The notes below the pieces were generated by a model. It was given only the letters and a program-made list of their open reading frames with translations, searched no databases and was not told the DNA's origin. From Xestospongia bergquistia (lineage: Eukaryota; Porifera; Demospongiae; Haplosclerida; Petrosiidae), in NCBI GenBank assembly GCA_963965975.1, contig OZ014411.1, positions 12,168,501-12,232,500 of the forward strand: a stretch of DNA of 64,000 nt, given 5' to 3'. Positions within the stretch are counted from its first letter, which is position 1. Each line of letters starts with the position of its first letter. Both the position numbers and the translations under genes were made by a program. Below are positions 13,253-22,593 of the stretch, piece after piece.

Positions 13253-15160
13253 GATGATATATAATATGTTAGTAGTGGTAGACAATATTGTAATGTGCTC
13301 TTCTTGTATATATGCGCTTGTACTCTGCAATACGCCCACCAATTTTAAATTTTAATTAATGTATAGTGTAAACGACTCACCTTTTGAAAGCTGGAGTGTC
13401 GAACACATAATTGTAATTTAGAATAAAAGACAAATTCTCACTTCACCATCAAGTCGGTCATTAGACAATCATTACATATGATTGTCAATTTCTTTGTAGC
13501 TCCATTGTATCTCCAACAAACTATAGCCCAGGTATCACAATCAAAGTGTATGGACTTCCCGCTTGACACTATATAGCAGCTGGCTACTTTAAATATTTGA
13601 TATATTTTCAATTAAAAGATAATTATCTCTATTTTCCCGGAGATCTCTTATTTCCATAAACTGATGATGCTCTATATAGTTTTCAAAAGCATATTACAAA
13701 TTGAACACTAATGAAACCTCTTTAATATAACATAATGATACATTAAAATCTTATTTGTAGGTGGTAGCTAGTGATCATGAATCATGAGTATGACAGCAAA
13801 TTTGGGCTCTTGTATTGTTGATTGGTCAGTTCCCAGTAACAACTCAAACTTAACTAATTGTTAATGTGATCACTTTAAAAAATCAATTAATGTTGATTAC
13901 AATCATTACACATGGTGAATGTGTGATCTCATTTCCCGCTGAATTTGTCATGAGTTTGTGTCTTGCATTTGTCAAAAGAAGCATGACAGAGATGTATTGA
14001 AAATGTAAAATGACTTCATTAACAAGCTTATATTCATGCACAGACCGCTGTGGGTCTTTGCCACTATGACTCGTCTCTTTGCTGATGTTTTGACTGTTTT
14101 CAGCTCTCTGATATTTTGGATTGTTCACTGATACTGATATTTTGGGGTATTCAGCCCATACACACACTCATACAAACCCTATTAATTATCTCCCCCCTTG
14201 CTGCCTGGTGGCCTAAAAAAGTTTTTATAAAATATCCTAGGCCTCCAGGTGGCAGGGGAAAGCTCTGATCTTCTAGGGTGCATGTGTGTGCGTGTGTGTT
14301 GGTTGGTCTCTTTACACTTCCTCTGTCACTCTTCACTCTCTATCCACTCATTGTCACCATCAGTTCATAACTACTCTCTTTTTCTTTCCCAGCAGGAGGA
14401 GCACTGGTGAAAAAGGTAGTGCTGTCTCTCTATCTATCCATCCACTTCTCATCCATTCTTTAGTAATCCAGTTGTTATTCTCTATCTTCCTCTATGTTCT
14501 CAACTGGTGGACTGACTGGACTCTTAGAACTCTCTTCTTTTTTCTACAATTGCTGGATTGGAGACCTTGACTGTACTTCTTGGGGACTCTTCAACTAAAG
14601 AGACTGTCTTATTTTAAGTTATTTTTTATGAGTTTTTATTTTACAATTTTTTGTTTTCATTTTTTTCTTTACAATCATCTTTTGTAATTAATTTTGTTAT
14701 TTGTATAGTAATTTTATTTTAAAACATTTTTCACTAAAATGTGATAAAAGACATTTAAATTTTTGTATTTCTTTTTAAATTGGAAAAAAGCTGAATTATA
14801 TTAGAATTCAATTTCTTTTGAAACTTTAATATTTCTTTAATGGACAACTACAATTTTTACAAAGTTTGCTTACCACTGTTGTATATTATAATCACTTTAT
14901 TTTTTGTTGGAAAGTATATGGAGCTACATACTTTCTTTGGATCTTATTTGTATGCAAAATTTAAGAGTGTTTTTGTATACTTCCATATACTCTAATTGTA
15001 ATGAAAAAATATAATCTATAATAATAGACCACTAACATGTTACACTAATTGTACAATAACACAGACTATATAAAAGTAGCTAATCTTTATCTCTCCACTT
15101 TAATTGTCATAATAAATATAATATGTCATCTTTATTGTTGATTTCTGTCTAATAAGTAGA
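13253..15160. other. intergenic stretch, mixed composition
   Basis: 13300-13600 is less AT-rich and is open on the minus strand for about 40 codons, but is not recognised. At 14195-14265 an imperfect inverted repeat (CTGCCTGGTGGCCT against AGGCCTCCAGGTGGCAG) borders a GT-rich run. 14300-14570 is CT-rich on the plus strand and gives long low-complexity open frames that I do not accept as genes. Confidence 0.4.
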
Positions 15161-15164
15161 AAAA

Positions 15165-15491
15165 TTGATCACTGCACACATTGTAAATAAAATAAAAACA
15201 TTCAAATAGACTTAGAATTTATATTATATTTCATCACACTTAAATGGTATTTATTGTAAAAGACATGTTCAGATCGCAAGTATTAACAGTGTCATAAATA
15301 CACAGAGAAAAGTAATAAAGTAAATATAATGAAAATGTTGGATTGAAAAGCACCTTTAATTTTTACTATATTTCATCACACTTACCATCTATTACATTGT
15401 AAAAGACACAATCACATCACAAGTAATCACAGATCATATATATGAAAGAAAAAAATAGAGAAAATAAAAATGAAATAATTGGATTCAAATG
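15165..15491. repeat. satellite array, left part
   Basis: This holds the left monomers of the same A/B satellite that resumes at 19754. Monomer starts of the TTGGATT type occur near 15338 and 15479. The last monomer (B type) is cut at 15491 by the Ty3 insertion and continues at 19754. Confidence 0.75.
15487..15491. repeat. target-site duplication of the Ty3 element, left copy
   Basis: The 5 bp AAATG directly precede the left LTR, and the same AAATG at 19754-19758 follows the right LTR. Without the element and one copy, the satellite monomer reads through. Confidence 0.85.
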
Positions 15492-15639
15492 TGTTTTGTC
15501 TTGTTCCCTTTTGCTTTAGATACTTTCACAGTTATACACACTGATCAAAATTATACAAAAATCAATATTTATACAGCACATTAAAAGTAAATTAACATAC
15601 AGGAAAACCACAGTGCTCAATTAAATGTCATACATTACA
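15492..15639 (-). repeat. 3' LTR of the Ty3 element
   Basis: 148 bp, starting TGTAATG and ending AACA on the minus strand. It matches 19606-19753 except for a T/A difference near 15496/19610 and a C/A difference in the GTGCTCAATT / GTGCTAAATT segment. Confidence 0.93.
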
Positions 15640-15652
15640 TCTCCTCCACTCT
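15640..15652 (-). other. polypurine tract of the Ty3 element
   Basis: On the minus strand AGAGTGGAGGAGA sits directly before the 3' LTR. This is the position and composition expected of the primer for plus-strand DNA synthesis. Confidence 0.8.
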
Positions 15653-15666
15653 TATTCAGTTCTATG

Positions 15667-16191
15667 TTATATTGGAACTCCAGGATGAAAATACGTCAAT
15701 CTTCCAGGAGGTCTAGACACTCGACTAGATCTACGATTAGGTTCGTGTTCTGCAGTAACTATTGGTCTGTCTGTTTCTTGACCGTCATGTTCCAAAGCAA
15801 CTCTTGGTCTATCTTGTTCGGAGATTATTTCTGGAACTATAGTTTCTGGTGAATTTTCTTCTTTATTCTTTGTATCTGTGACACTTTCTTCTACTCTATG
15901 TCTCAGTTGATCTGCATGTCTTTTCCATACACGATCATGTTCTACTGTTACTTGGTATGAGACTGGTCCTGTTTTTTTCTTAACTATTCCTGGTATCCAT
16001 TTCTTTTCTCCATTATAGTTCCGTACCCATACTTTTTCCTGTGCTTTGAATTCTTTTTCTCGAGATCCTTTGTCAAATTGTACTTTCTGTTTTTCCTGTC
16101 TCTTCACTACTTTTGTCTGTAAGTTTGGTGTGATTAGGTCAATTCTGCTTCGTGGAATTCTTTTCATGAGCAACATGGCTGGCGCTTCCAT
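15667..16191 (-). CDS. C-terminal piece of Ty3 integrase, cut off by an in-frame stop
   Basis: This 174-codon frame is in the same phase as the large gag-pol frame and follows it directly after a TAA at 16203-16201. It is therefore the detached end of pol and not a separate gene; the ATG at 16191 is internal. It contains a GPY/F-like segment (KKKTGPVSYQV) typical of the C-terminal part of Ty3 integrases, and ends in an Arg/Ser/Pro-rich tail (RRSSRVSRPPGRL) seen in many such elements. No chromodomain is visible. Confidence 0.85.
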   Translation of the reverse strand: MEAPAMLLMKRIPRSRIDLITPNLQTKVVKRQEKQKVQFDKGSREKEFKAQEKVWVRNYNGEKKWIPGIVKKKTGPVSYQVTVEHDRVWKRHADQLRHRVEESVTDTKNKEENSPETIVPEIISEQDRPRVALEHDGQETDRPIVTAEHEPNRRSSRVSRPPGRLTYFHPGVPI

Positions 16192-16200
16192 AGTTGTAGA

Positions 16201-19200
16201 TTATGGTGTCTTTCTGTAGACTAATAGGAAATTTGCCAACTTCTGATTGATGTCACCACCTTCATTGACCATCTTTCTCATCGCTGTTTTGAAAGTTTGC
16301 ACAAATCTTTCAGCCATTCCGTTAGACCTTGGATGATAAGGTGCTATTTTGATATGTTGTATTCCATTAGACCTTGTAAATTCCTTAAATTCCTCTGACA
16401 CAAATTGTGGACCGTTATCCGTCAAAATTTGTTCTGGTAGACCGAATCTAGCAAATATTGGTCTAAGCTCTTTTATTGATTGACTTGCAGTTGTAGTTCT
16501 CATTGGTACTATTTCTGGCCATCTTGAATAGGAATCTATTAGTATCAACCACATGTGTCCTTGAAATGGACCAGCAAAATCTAAATGCCAAGGCTTTGAT
16601 GTGAATTCCAATGGGTGCAATGGTGTCTTAAGGTCCTCCTTGTGGTTAGTCTGGCACTCCTCACAAAGTTTAGTGACCTCTTCTAAAGCCTTATCTATTC
16701 CTGGCCACCATACATGAGATCTTGCTAGTGCCTTCATCTTCACAACACCTAAATGAGACTCATGCAATAATTCTAACACTTTTTTGTGCAGATTGGGAGG
16801 AACTACCACTTGCATACCTCTTAACAAACAATCTTCTTCAATTGTCAGTTCGTTTCTCCTGGCAAAATATGGTGAGAGTGCAGGTTCCACCTTCTGTGGC
16901 CACCCCATCTTTACATAGTGTAAAACTTTTGATAGTAGTGGATTCTTTCGGATGCCCTCCGCTACTTGCTTGACTGTAACTCGTATCTCTTGGAACTTCT
17001 GTAGTTGTAAGATTGACACATTGTTTGTGCTCACTAACTCTTGATTGTCTAAAGGGAGTCTTGATAATGCATCTACATTGGTATGCTTATTTGTTGGTCT
17101 AAACTGGATAGTAAATTGATAATTCATTAAGAAAATGGCCCACCTCTGAATCCTTCCAGAAGCTAACACTGGTAGTGGTTTGTCTGGATTAAATAGAGTG
17201 GTAAGTGGCTTGTGGTCTGTCACTAAAATAAATTTGTTGAGACAGAGATATAAATTAAACTTCTTGATACCCCAAACAATACTCAGGGCCTCTCTTTCTA
17301 TCTGAGAATAATTTCGTTCCGCTTTGGTCAGTGATCTGGAGGCATAAGCAATTGGCTTTTCTTCTCCAGTCTCTGTGATGTGAGACAACACTGCTCCGAT
17401 TCCCACGGATGAGGCGTCGCAATCTAACTTTAATGGTAGCTTTGGGTTGTAATGGATTAACACTTTTGCTGAGCTCAACTGTTCCTTCAATCTTTGATAA
17501 GCTCCTTCTTCTTTCTTTGTCCATTTCCATGGAACATCCTTTCTTCTCAATTGGTTTAATGGAGCTGCTATAGTGGAGAGGTTCGGAATAAATTTGCCAT
17601 AATAGTTGACCATTCCAAGGAATGATTGTAACTGCTCAGTGTTTACTGGTGACTTGGCTGCCACTATAGCTTCGATCTTCTCTTTAACTGGTCTTACACC
17701 TTCTTTGTCTATCACATGTCCCAGATACTCTACTGAGTCTTGGAAGAAGGTGCATTTGCTCTTTCTTACTCGCAATCCATATTTTTCTAATCGCTTGAAG
17801 ACTTCCTCTAAATTCTTTAGATGTTCTTGTTCTGTTGTTCCACTCACTAATATGTCATCCAAATACCAGACTACATGCGATAATCCATGGAAAATTTTAT
17901 CCATGATTTCTTGAAAAATGGCAGGGCTAGAAGCAACCCCATATGGTAGTCTTTTCCAACGGTACAGACCTTTGTGAGTGTTGATTACTGTTAGCTCTCT
18001 TGATGCTTCTTCCAGCTGCACTTGATTGTATGCCTGAGCCAGATCTAACTTCGTGAACTTTTTTCCACCATTCATGGTTTGGAAACAGTCTTCAATACGT
18101 GGTAGTGGGTGCTGATTTACTTCCAAACAGGGGTTCAGGGTGACTTTGTAATCCCCACAAACTCGGACTGAGCCATCAGGTTTCATGACTGCCACTATCG
18201 GTGTTGCCCACTCACTGTAATCTATCTTTTCTAGATTACCCTCCATTACCATTCTTTCTAATGTTTCTCCTAACTTTACCTTAACTACATATGGTACTGG
18301 ACGTGGCTTGCAAAACTTTGGTTGGGCATTTGGTTTCAACTTTAGTTTAGCTTTGATTTCTCTTAATTCTCCCAGCTCAGGTCTGAATACTGTCTGATCG
18401 TATTTTTCCAGTAGTACTTGCAACTGATTACTTTTCTGTGTAGTTTCTAACACATTGACTTGTGTGAGTCTTCCTGCCCAATTATCTCCATAGAAAACTT
18501 GAATCCAATCTCTACCAAACAGTGAAGGGCAGTTTCCTCTTGCTACAAACAATTTGAGCTTTCTTTTGATACCTCCTATTTCGGCTTGTACAATGGCTTC
18601 ACCTACTAATGGCATTGTCTGTCCTGTTACTGACTTCAACTTTGTCTTGGTTGGTTGTACTTTCACCTTACATGTCTTCTCTGAAATTACTGTTACTGCT
18701 GCACCAGTATCCACCATGTTTACTGGTTGACTGTTAATAATTACTTCAATTAGAGCCTTTTTCTGTTGTGCATCTCTTTGTTTTCTTAAGCCATTTAACT
18801 CCAAAAATATTTCATTCTCACTCACTTCTATGTCTTCTTCAACCTGTTTTATTTTCCTTGGTTTCGATCTGCAAGCTTCTTTAATATGGCCGTTTTTCCC
18901 ACAACCATAACATTGTGCATTTTTGAACTTGCATTCGTCTGGAGTATGCCCCGCTTTTGTGCAACGGTAACACCTTTTCTCTTGTTTTACATGTACCTTG
19001 CTTTTTGTCAGGGACTGATTTTCTCTCCTTCGATGCAGACGGTGTACTCGTAGAGGGTCTCTTTGTGTACATGTCTGTCCCATGAGGGAGCTGTCTGTAG
19101 CTGCCACTTCCATAGCTGTGGCAGTTTCACATGCCGTCTCTAGTGTGAGCTTCTTATCTTTCAACAGTTCTTTCCTGATTGATTCACTAGCGAGACCACA

Positions 19201-19605
19201 TACAAACTTGTCTCGTAACGCATCGTTCAAGAAGTCTCCGAATGCACAATTCTTGGCTAGTCGTCTCAGTGCTGCAATGTATTCGATCGCAGTCTCCCCG
19301 ATCTGTTGACTTCTCAAGTGGAACTTGTAACGTTCTGAAATTACTGTCGGTGTAGGCTGGAAATGTTCTGTTAACTTTCCAACTAGCTCCTCAAAAGTTT
19401 TTGTGTTTGGTTTATCAGGAGCGCATAAGTCACCTAAGAGTTCGTATGTAGCATCCCCGATACTACTAAGTAGAATGGCTACTTTTTTTCTTGGATTGTC
19501 TACACTGTTGGCTACCAGATACTCTTCTATTCTTTCAGAGTACGATATCCACTGCATCTTGCTTGGTTCGAATGGGGCTAGGGCACCAACTAACCTCGTC
19601 GCCAT
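16201..19605 (-). CDS. Ty3 Gag-Pol polyprotein, ended early in integrase
   Basis: A continuous frame of 1134 residues begins MATRLVGA at the very edge of the 5' LTR. Gag covers about residues 1-250 and ends with two CCHC zinc knuckles (CYRCTKAGHTPDEC near 212 and CYGCGKNGHIKEAC). The aspartic protease has VDTGAAVTVIS near 297. Reverse transcriptase has the YLDDILVSG active site near 580, RNase H has LDCDASSVGIGAVLSH near 726, and integrase has a zinc-binding HHCC part ending KLCEEC and catalytic residues in LDFAGPF (about 1008), LTDNGPQF (about 1060) and NGMAERF (about 1096). Gag and Pol share one frame with no frameshift between them. The frame stops at 16203-16201 and resumes in phase, leaving the last ~175 residues apart. 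The catalytic triad lies upstream of the stop. It replicates through an RNA copy in the host cell. Confidence 0.95.
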   Translation of the reverse strand: MATRLVGALAPFEPSKMQWISYSERIEEYLVANSVDNPRKKVAILLSSIGDATYELLGDLCAPDKPNTKTFEELVGKLTEHFQPTPTVISERYKFHLRSQQIGETAIEYIAALRRLAKNCAFGDFLNDALRDKFVCGLASESIRKELLKDKKLTLETACETATAMEVAATDSSLMGQTCTQRDPLRVHRLHRRRENQSLTKSKVHVKQEKRCYRCTKAGHTPDECKFKNAQCYGCGKNGHIKEACRSKPRKIKQVEEDIEVSENEIFLELNGLRKQRDAQQKKALIEVIINSQPVNMVDTGAAVTVISEKTCKVKVQPTKTKLKSVTGQTMPLVGEAIVQAEIGGIKRKLKLFVARGNCPSLFGRDWIQVFYGDNWAGRLTQVNVLETTQKSNQLQVLLEKYDQTVFRPELGELREIKAKLKLKPNAQPKFCKPRPVPYVVKVKLGETLERMVMEGNLEKIDYSEWATPIVAVMKPDGSVRVCGDYKVTLNPCLEVNQHPLPRIEDCFQTMNGGKKFTKLDLAQAYNQVQLEEASRELTVINTHKGLYRWKRLPYGVASSPAIFQEIMDKIFHGLSHVVWYLDDILVSGTTEQEHLKNLEEVFKRLEKYGLRVRKSKCTFFQDSVEYLGHVIDKEGVRPVKEKIEAIVAAKSPVNTEQLQSFLGMVNYYGKFIPNLSTIAAPLNQLRRKDVPWKWTKKEEGAYQRLKEQLSSAKVLIHYNPKLPLKLDCDASSVGIGAVLSHITETGEEKPIAYASRSLTKAERNYSQIEREALSIVWGIKKFNLYLCLNKFILVTDHKPLTTLFNPDKPLPVLASGRIQRWAIFLMNYQFTIQFRPTNKHTNVDALSRLPLDNQELVSTNNVSILQLQKFQEIRVTVKQVAEGIRKNPLLSKVLHYVKMGWPQKVEPALSPYFARRNELTIEEDCLLRGMQVVVPPNLHKKVLELLHESHLGVVKMKALARSHVWWPGIDKALEEVTKLCEECQTNHKEDLKTPLHPLEFTSKPWHLDFAGPFQGHMWLILIDSYSRWPEIVPMRTTTASQSIKELRPIFARFGLPEQILTDNGPQFVSEEFKEFTRSNGIQHIKIAPYHPRSNGMAERFVQTFKTAMRKMVNEGGDINQKLANFLLVYRKTP
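19594..19604 (-). other. primer binding site, serine tRNA type
   Basis: TGGCGACGAGG follows the 5' LTR after a single base. It is the complement of the 3' end CCTCGTCGCCA of serine tRNA (GCU). It overlaps the gag start codon, whose ATG occupies 19605-19603. Confidence 0.75.
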
Positions 19606-19753
19606 TGTTATGTCTTGTTCCCTTTTGCTTTAGATACTTTCACAGTTATACACACTGATCAAAATTATACAAAAATCAATATTTATACAGCACATTAAAA
19701 GTAAATTAACATACAGGAAAACCACAGTGCTAAATTAAATGTCATACATTACA
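19606..19753 (-). repeat. 5' LTR of the Ty3 element
   Basis: 148-bp partner of 15492-15639, ending directly before the gag ATG on the minus strand. It must carry the element's promoter, though I see no clear TATA box that would settle the start. Confidence 0.93.
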
Positions 19754-21612
19754 AAATGCACTTAGAATTTATACTACAATAAAGTACACTTTAACTTCTA
19801 TTACATTGTGAAGGACACATTCAGATCACACGTAATAACAGCATCATATATAATGAATAAAAAAGAGTAGAGTAAATAAAAAGGAAAACATTGGGTTGAA
19901 ATACACTTAGAATATTTGCTATATTTCATCACACTTACATTCTATTATATATTGTAAAGGACACATTCAGATCACAAATAATATCATTGTCAAATCATTC
20001 AGATCACAAATAATAACAGCGTCATAAATACACAAAGAAAAGTAATAGAGTAAATAAAATAAAAACATTGGATTGAAATACACTTATAATTTTTACTATA
20101 TTTCATCACACTTACGTTCTATTATATTGTAAAGGACACGTTCAGATCACAAATAATCACAGAACATATATGTGGATAGAAAACAATAGAGTGAATAAAA
20201 AAGAAAAAAATTGGATTCAAATGCATTTAGAATTAATGCTACATTAAAGTTCACTTACTGGCTATTACATTGTAAAGAACACATTCAGATCACAAGTAAT
20301 AACAGCATAATATATAATTAAAAAATTATTAGAGTAAATAAAATGAAAACATTGGATTGAAATACACTTAAAATTTTTACTATATTTCATCACACTTACA
20401 TTCTATTATATTGTAAAAGACACATTCAGATCACAAGTAATCACAAAATATATATATGAAAGGAAAACAATAGAGTGAATAAAAAGGAAAAAATTGGATT
20501 CAAATGCACTTAGAATTAATGCTACATTAAGGTACACTTACTGGCTATTACATTGTAAAGAATACATTCAGATCACAAGTAACAACAGCATCATATATAA
20601 TTAAAAAATTAATAGAGTAAATAAAATGAAAACATTGGATTGAAATACACTTAAAATTTTTACTATATTTCATCACACTTACATTCTATTATATTGTAAA
20701 GGACACGTTCAGATCACAAATAATCACAGAACATATATGTGAATAGAAAACAATAGAGTGAATAAAAAGGAAAAAATTGGATTCAAATGCATTTACAATT
20801 AATACTACATTAAAGTTCACTTACTGGCTATTACATTGTAAAGAACACATTCAGATCACAAGTAACAACAGCATCATATATAAGTAAAAAATTAATAGAG
20901 TAAATAAAATGAAAACATTGGATTGAAATACACTTAAAATTTTTACTATATTTCATCACACTTACATTCTATTATATATTGTAAAGGACTCATTCAGATC
21001 ACAAATAATACCATCATCAAATCATTCAGATCACAAATAATAACAGTGTCATAAATACATAGAGAAAAGTAATAGAGTAAATAAATAAAAACATTGGATT
21101 GAAATACACTTAGAATTTTTACTATATTTCATCACACTTACATTCTATTATATTGTAAAGGACACGTTCAGATCACAAGTATTAACAGAACATAAAATAT
21201 AAAAGGAAAACAATAGAGTGAATAAAGAGAAAAATGTTGGATTCAAATACACCTAGAATAAATACTACATTTATTACACTCACCAACAATCACATTGTAA
21301 AGGACACATTCAGATCACAAGTAATTATAGCATCATATATAATTAAAAAAATAATAGAGTAAATAAAATGAAAACGTTAGATTGAAATATACTTTTAATT
21401 TTTATTATATTCCATCACACTTACAATCTATTATATTGTAAAAGACACATTCAGATCAGAAGTAATCACAGAACATATATATGAAAGGAAAACAATAGAG
21501 TGAATAAAAAGGAAAACATATTGGATTCAAATACACTTAGAACTTATACTACATTAAAGTACATTTACCAGCTATTACATTGTAAAGGAAACATTCAGAT
21601 CACAATTAGTTT
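19754..21612. repeat. satellite array of alternating A and B monomers (~142 bp each)
   Basis: Monomers start with TTGGATTGAAAT (A) or TTGGATTCAAAT (B). Starts lie at about 19889 (A), 20068 (A), 20211 (B), 20352 (A), 20494 (B), 20635 (A), 20777 (B), 20918 (A), 21094 (A), 21237 (B), 21376 (A) and 21521 (B), so the usual spacing is 139-145 bp and the dimer about 284 bp. All share TATTGTAAAGGACAC...TTCAGATCACAA. The A monomers at 19889 and 20918 hold an internal duplication of about 35 bp around CATTCAGATCACAAATAAT and are 176-179 bp long. No coding potential. Confidence 0.9.
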
Positions 21613-22590
21613 AGAAGGATGCTGCAATTGTTTCTGAAAATTATTAGATTTCTATGAAAAAACACACAAGGCTCAACTGCTGACTTACAAAGACCAGGTA
21701 AGTATATTATTTAATTTTGGAGAACATGATCATCTATTAACTTACTAATTATAAATTAGTACATTATTATGAAGGCCATGTGCACTAGATACGTTTTAAA
21801 TTCCAGTTTCCAGTTATGACTATATTGATATAACAATTAAAGAGGATAGATATATATTAATTAAGTACATACAGCATCATTTTATCACTTATGCAATGGG
21901 AAGTTATATTTATTTAGCCTTTTTTACTATGTGTCTTTCTCTTAATCTTTTAGAAATTAGCAAACAGAGGTTATTACTATCTCTTTAATACATCAACTGA
22001 TACATTTAATACTTAAAAACTGGTCATTTCACTTTTACTCATAACAAAACTATACTGATACATGACATAGTTTTCAGATTATGTTAAAGAGTTTGTTATA
22101 GAGTTGATTTCGAAAAAGTAGTAGCAGAAACATATAAAGTAAACAAAAATACTACTATTACATATAATGTTACTTCATGTATTACTACATGTAAAGCAGA
22201 CGTACTTGTCACTTGTAGTAGTAAGAATCTCTTTTTATTGTTAGACAGCTGATACTGACAATAAAAATTGAAAAAGATACCACTATAGTAAAAGAAGACA
22301 GTCTTCAAGGACAAAAGTACCAAGCTCCATTAAAATAGATATTGCTCACTGATACCACTAGCACATTTGATCTGTTATAAGTATGACCAATAATATTAAT
22401 ATAACTTGCATTGTAGACAAATTTATAATTATTATTACATAACTTAGTTTTGGTCTTGTTTAGTCTCGGGGCTGACTTTATTTTGGTAGGGTTTCTTGCC
22501 AGATCAGAGGATTGATCTCAAAAAGAGAGGCATTGTATCTCTCTCTAGTCTTTGTAGCCAGAAGCAACTAATATTGACCACACCCTCGTT
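21613..22590. other. AT-rich stretch before the carboxypeptidase relic
   Basis: No gene is supported. 22440-22590 is less AT-rich and may be the former upstream region of the carboxypeptidase gene. Confidence 0.4.
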
Positions 22591-22593
22591 TAC

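Larger units (their letters stand above)
15492..19753 (-). mobile_element. Ty3-type LTR retrotransposon, nearly intact
   Basis: A 4262-bp element lies on the minus strand: two 148-bp LTRs, a primer binding site touching the left end of the internal part, a single gag-pol frame, a purine tract and a 5-bp target duplication (AAATG). The LTRs differ at only two positions that I can find, so the insertion is recent. The order protease, reverse transcriptase, RNase H, integrase is that of the Ty3/Metaviridae group. The very short LTRs and serine-tRNA-like primer site suggest a Mag-like lineage, but this is a guess. No envelope-like frame follows pol. The coding frame has one in-frame stop near the end of integrase. 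Confidence 0.95.

Noticed and set aside
14286..14570. 94-codon frame in CT-rich DNA, and its minus-strand partners
   Set aside because: Low-complexity Ser/Leu/Phe content in a pyrimidine-rich strand; no homology seen.
16189..16191. ATG at 16191 as start of a separate retrotransposon gene
   Set aside because: The frame continues the gag-pol frame across one stop codon; it is the end of integrase.
19561..19575. GGTTCGAAT, considered as a tRNA T-arm
   Set aside because: Lies inside the gag coding frame and no cloverleaf can be drawn around it.
15165..21612. CRISPR-like array
   Set aside because: The whole 142-bp unit repeats with no unique spacers, and the setting is an animal genome.
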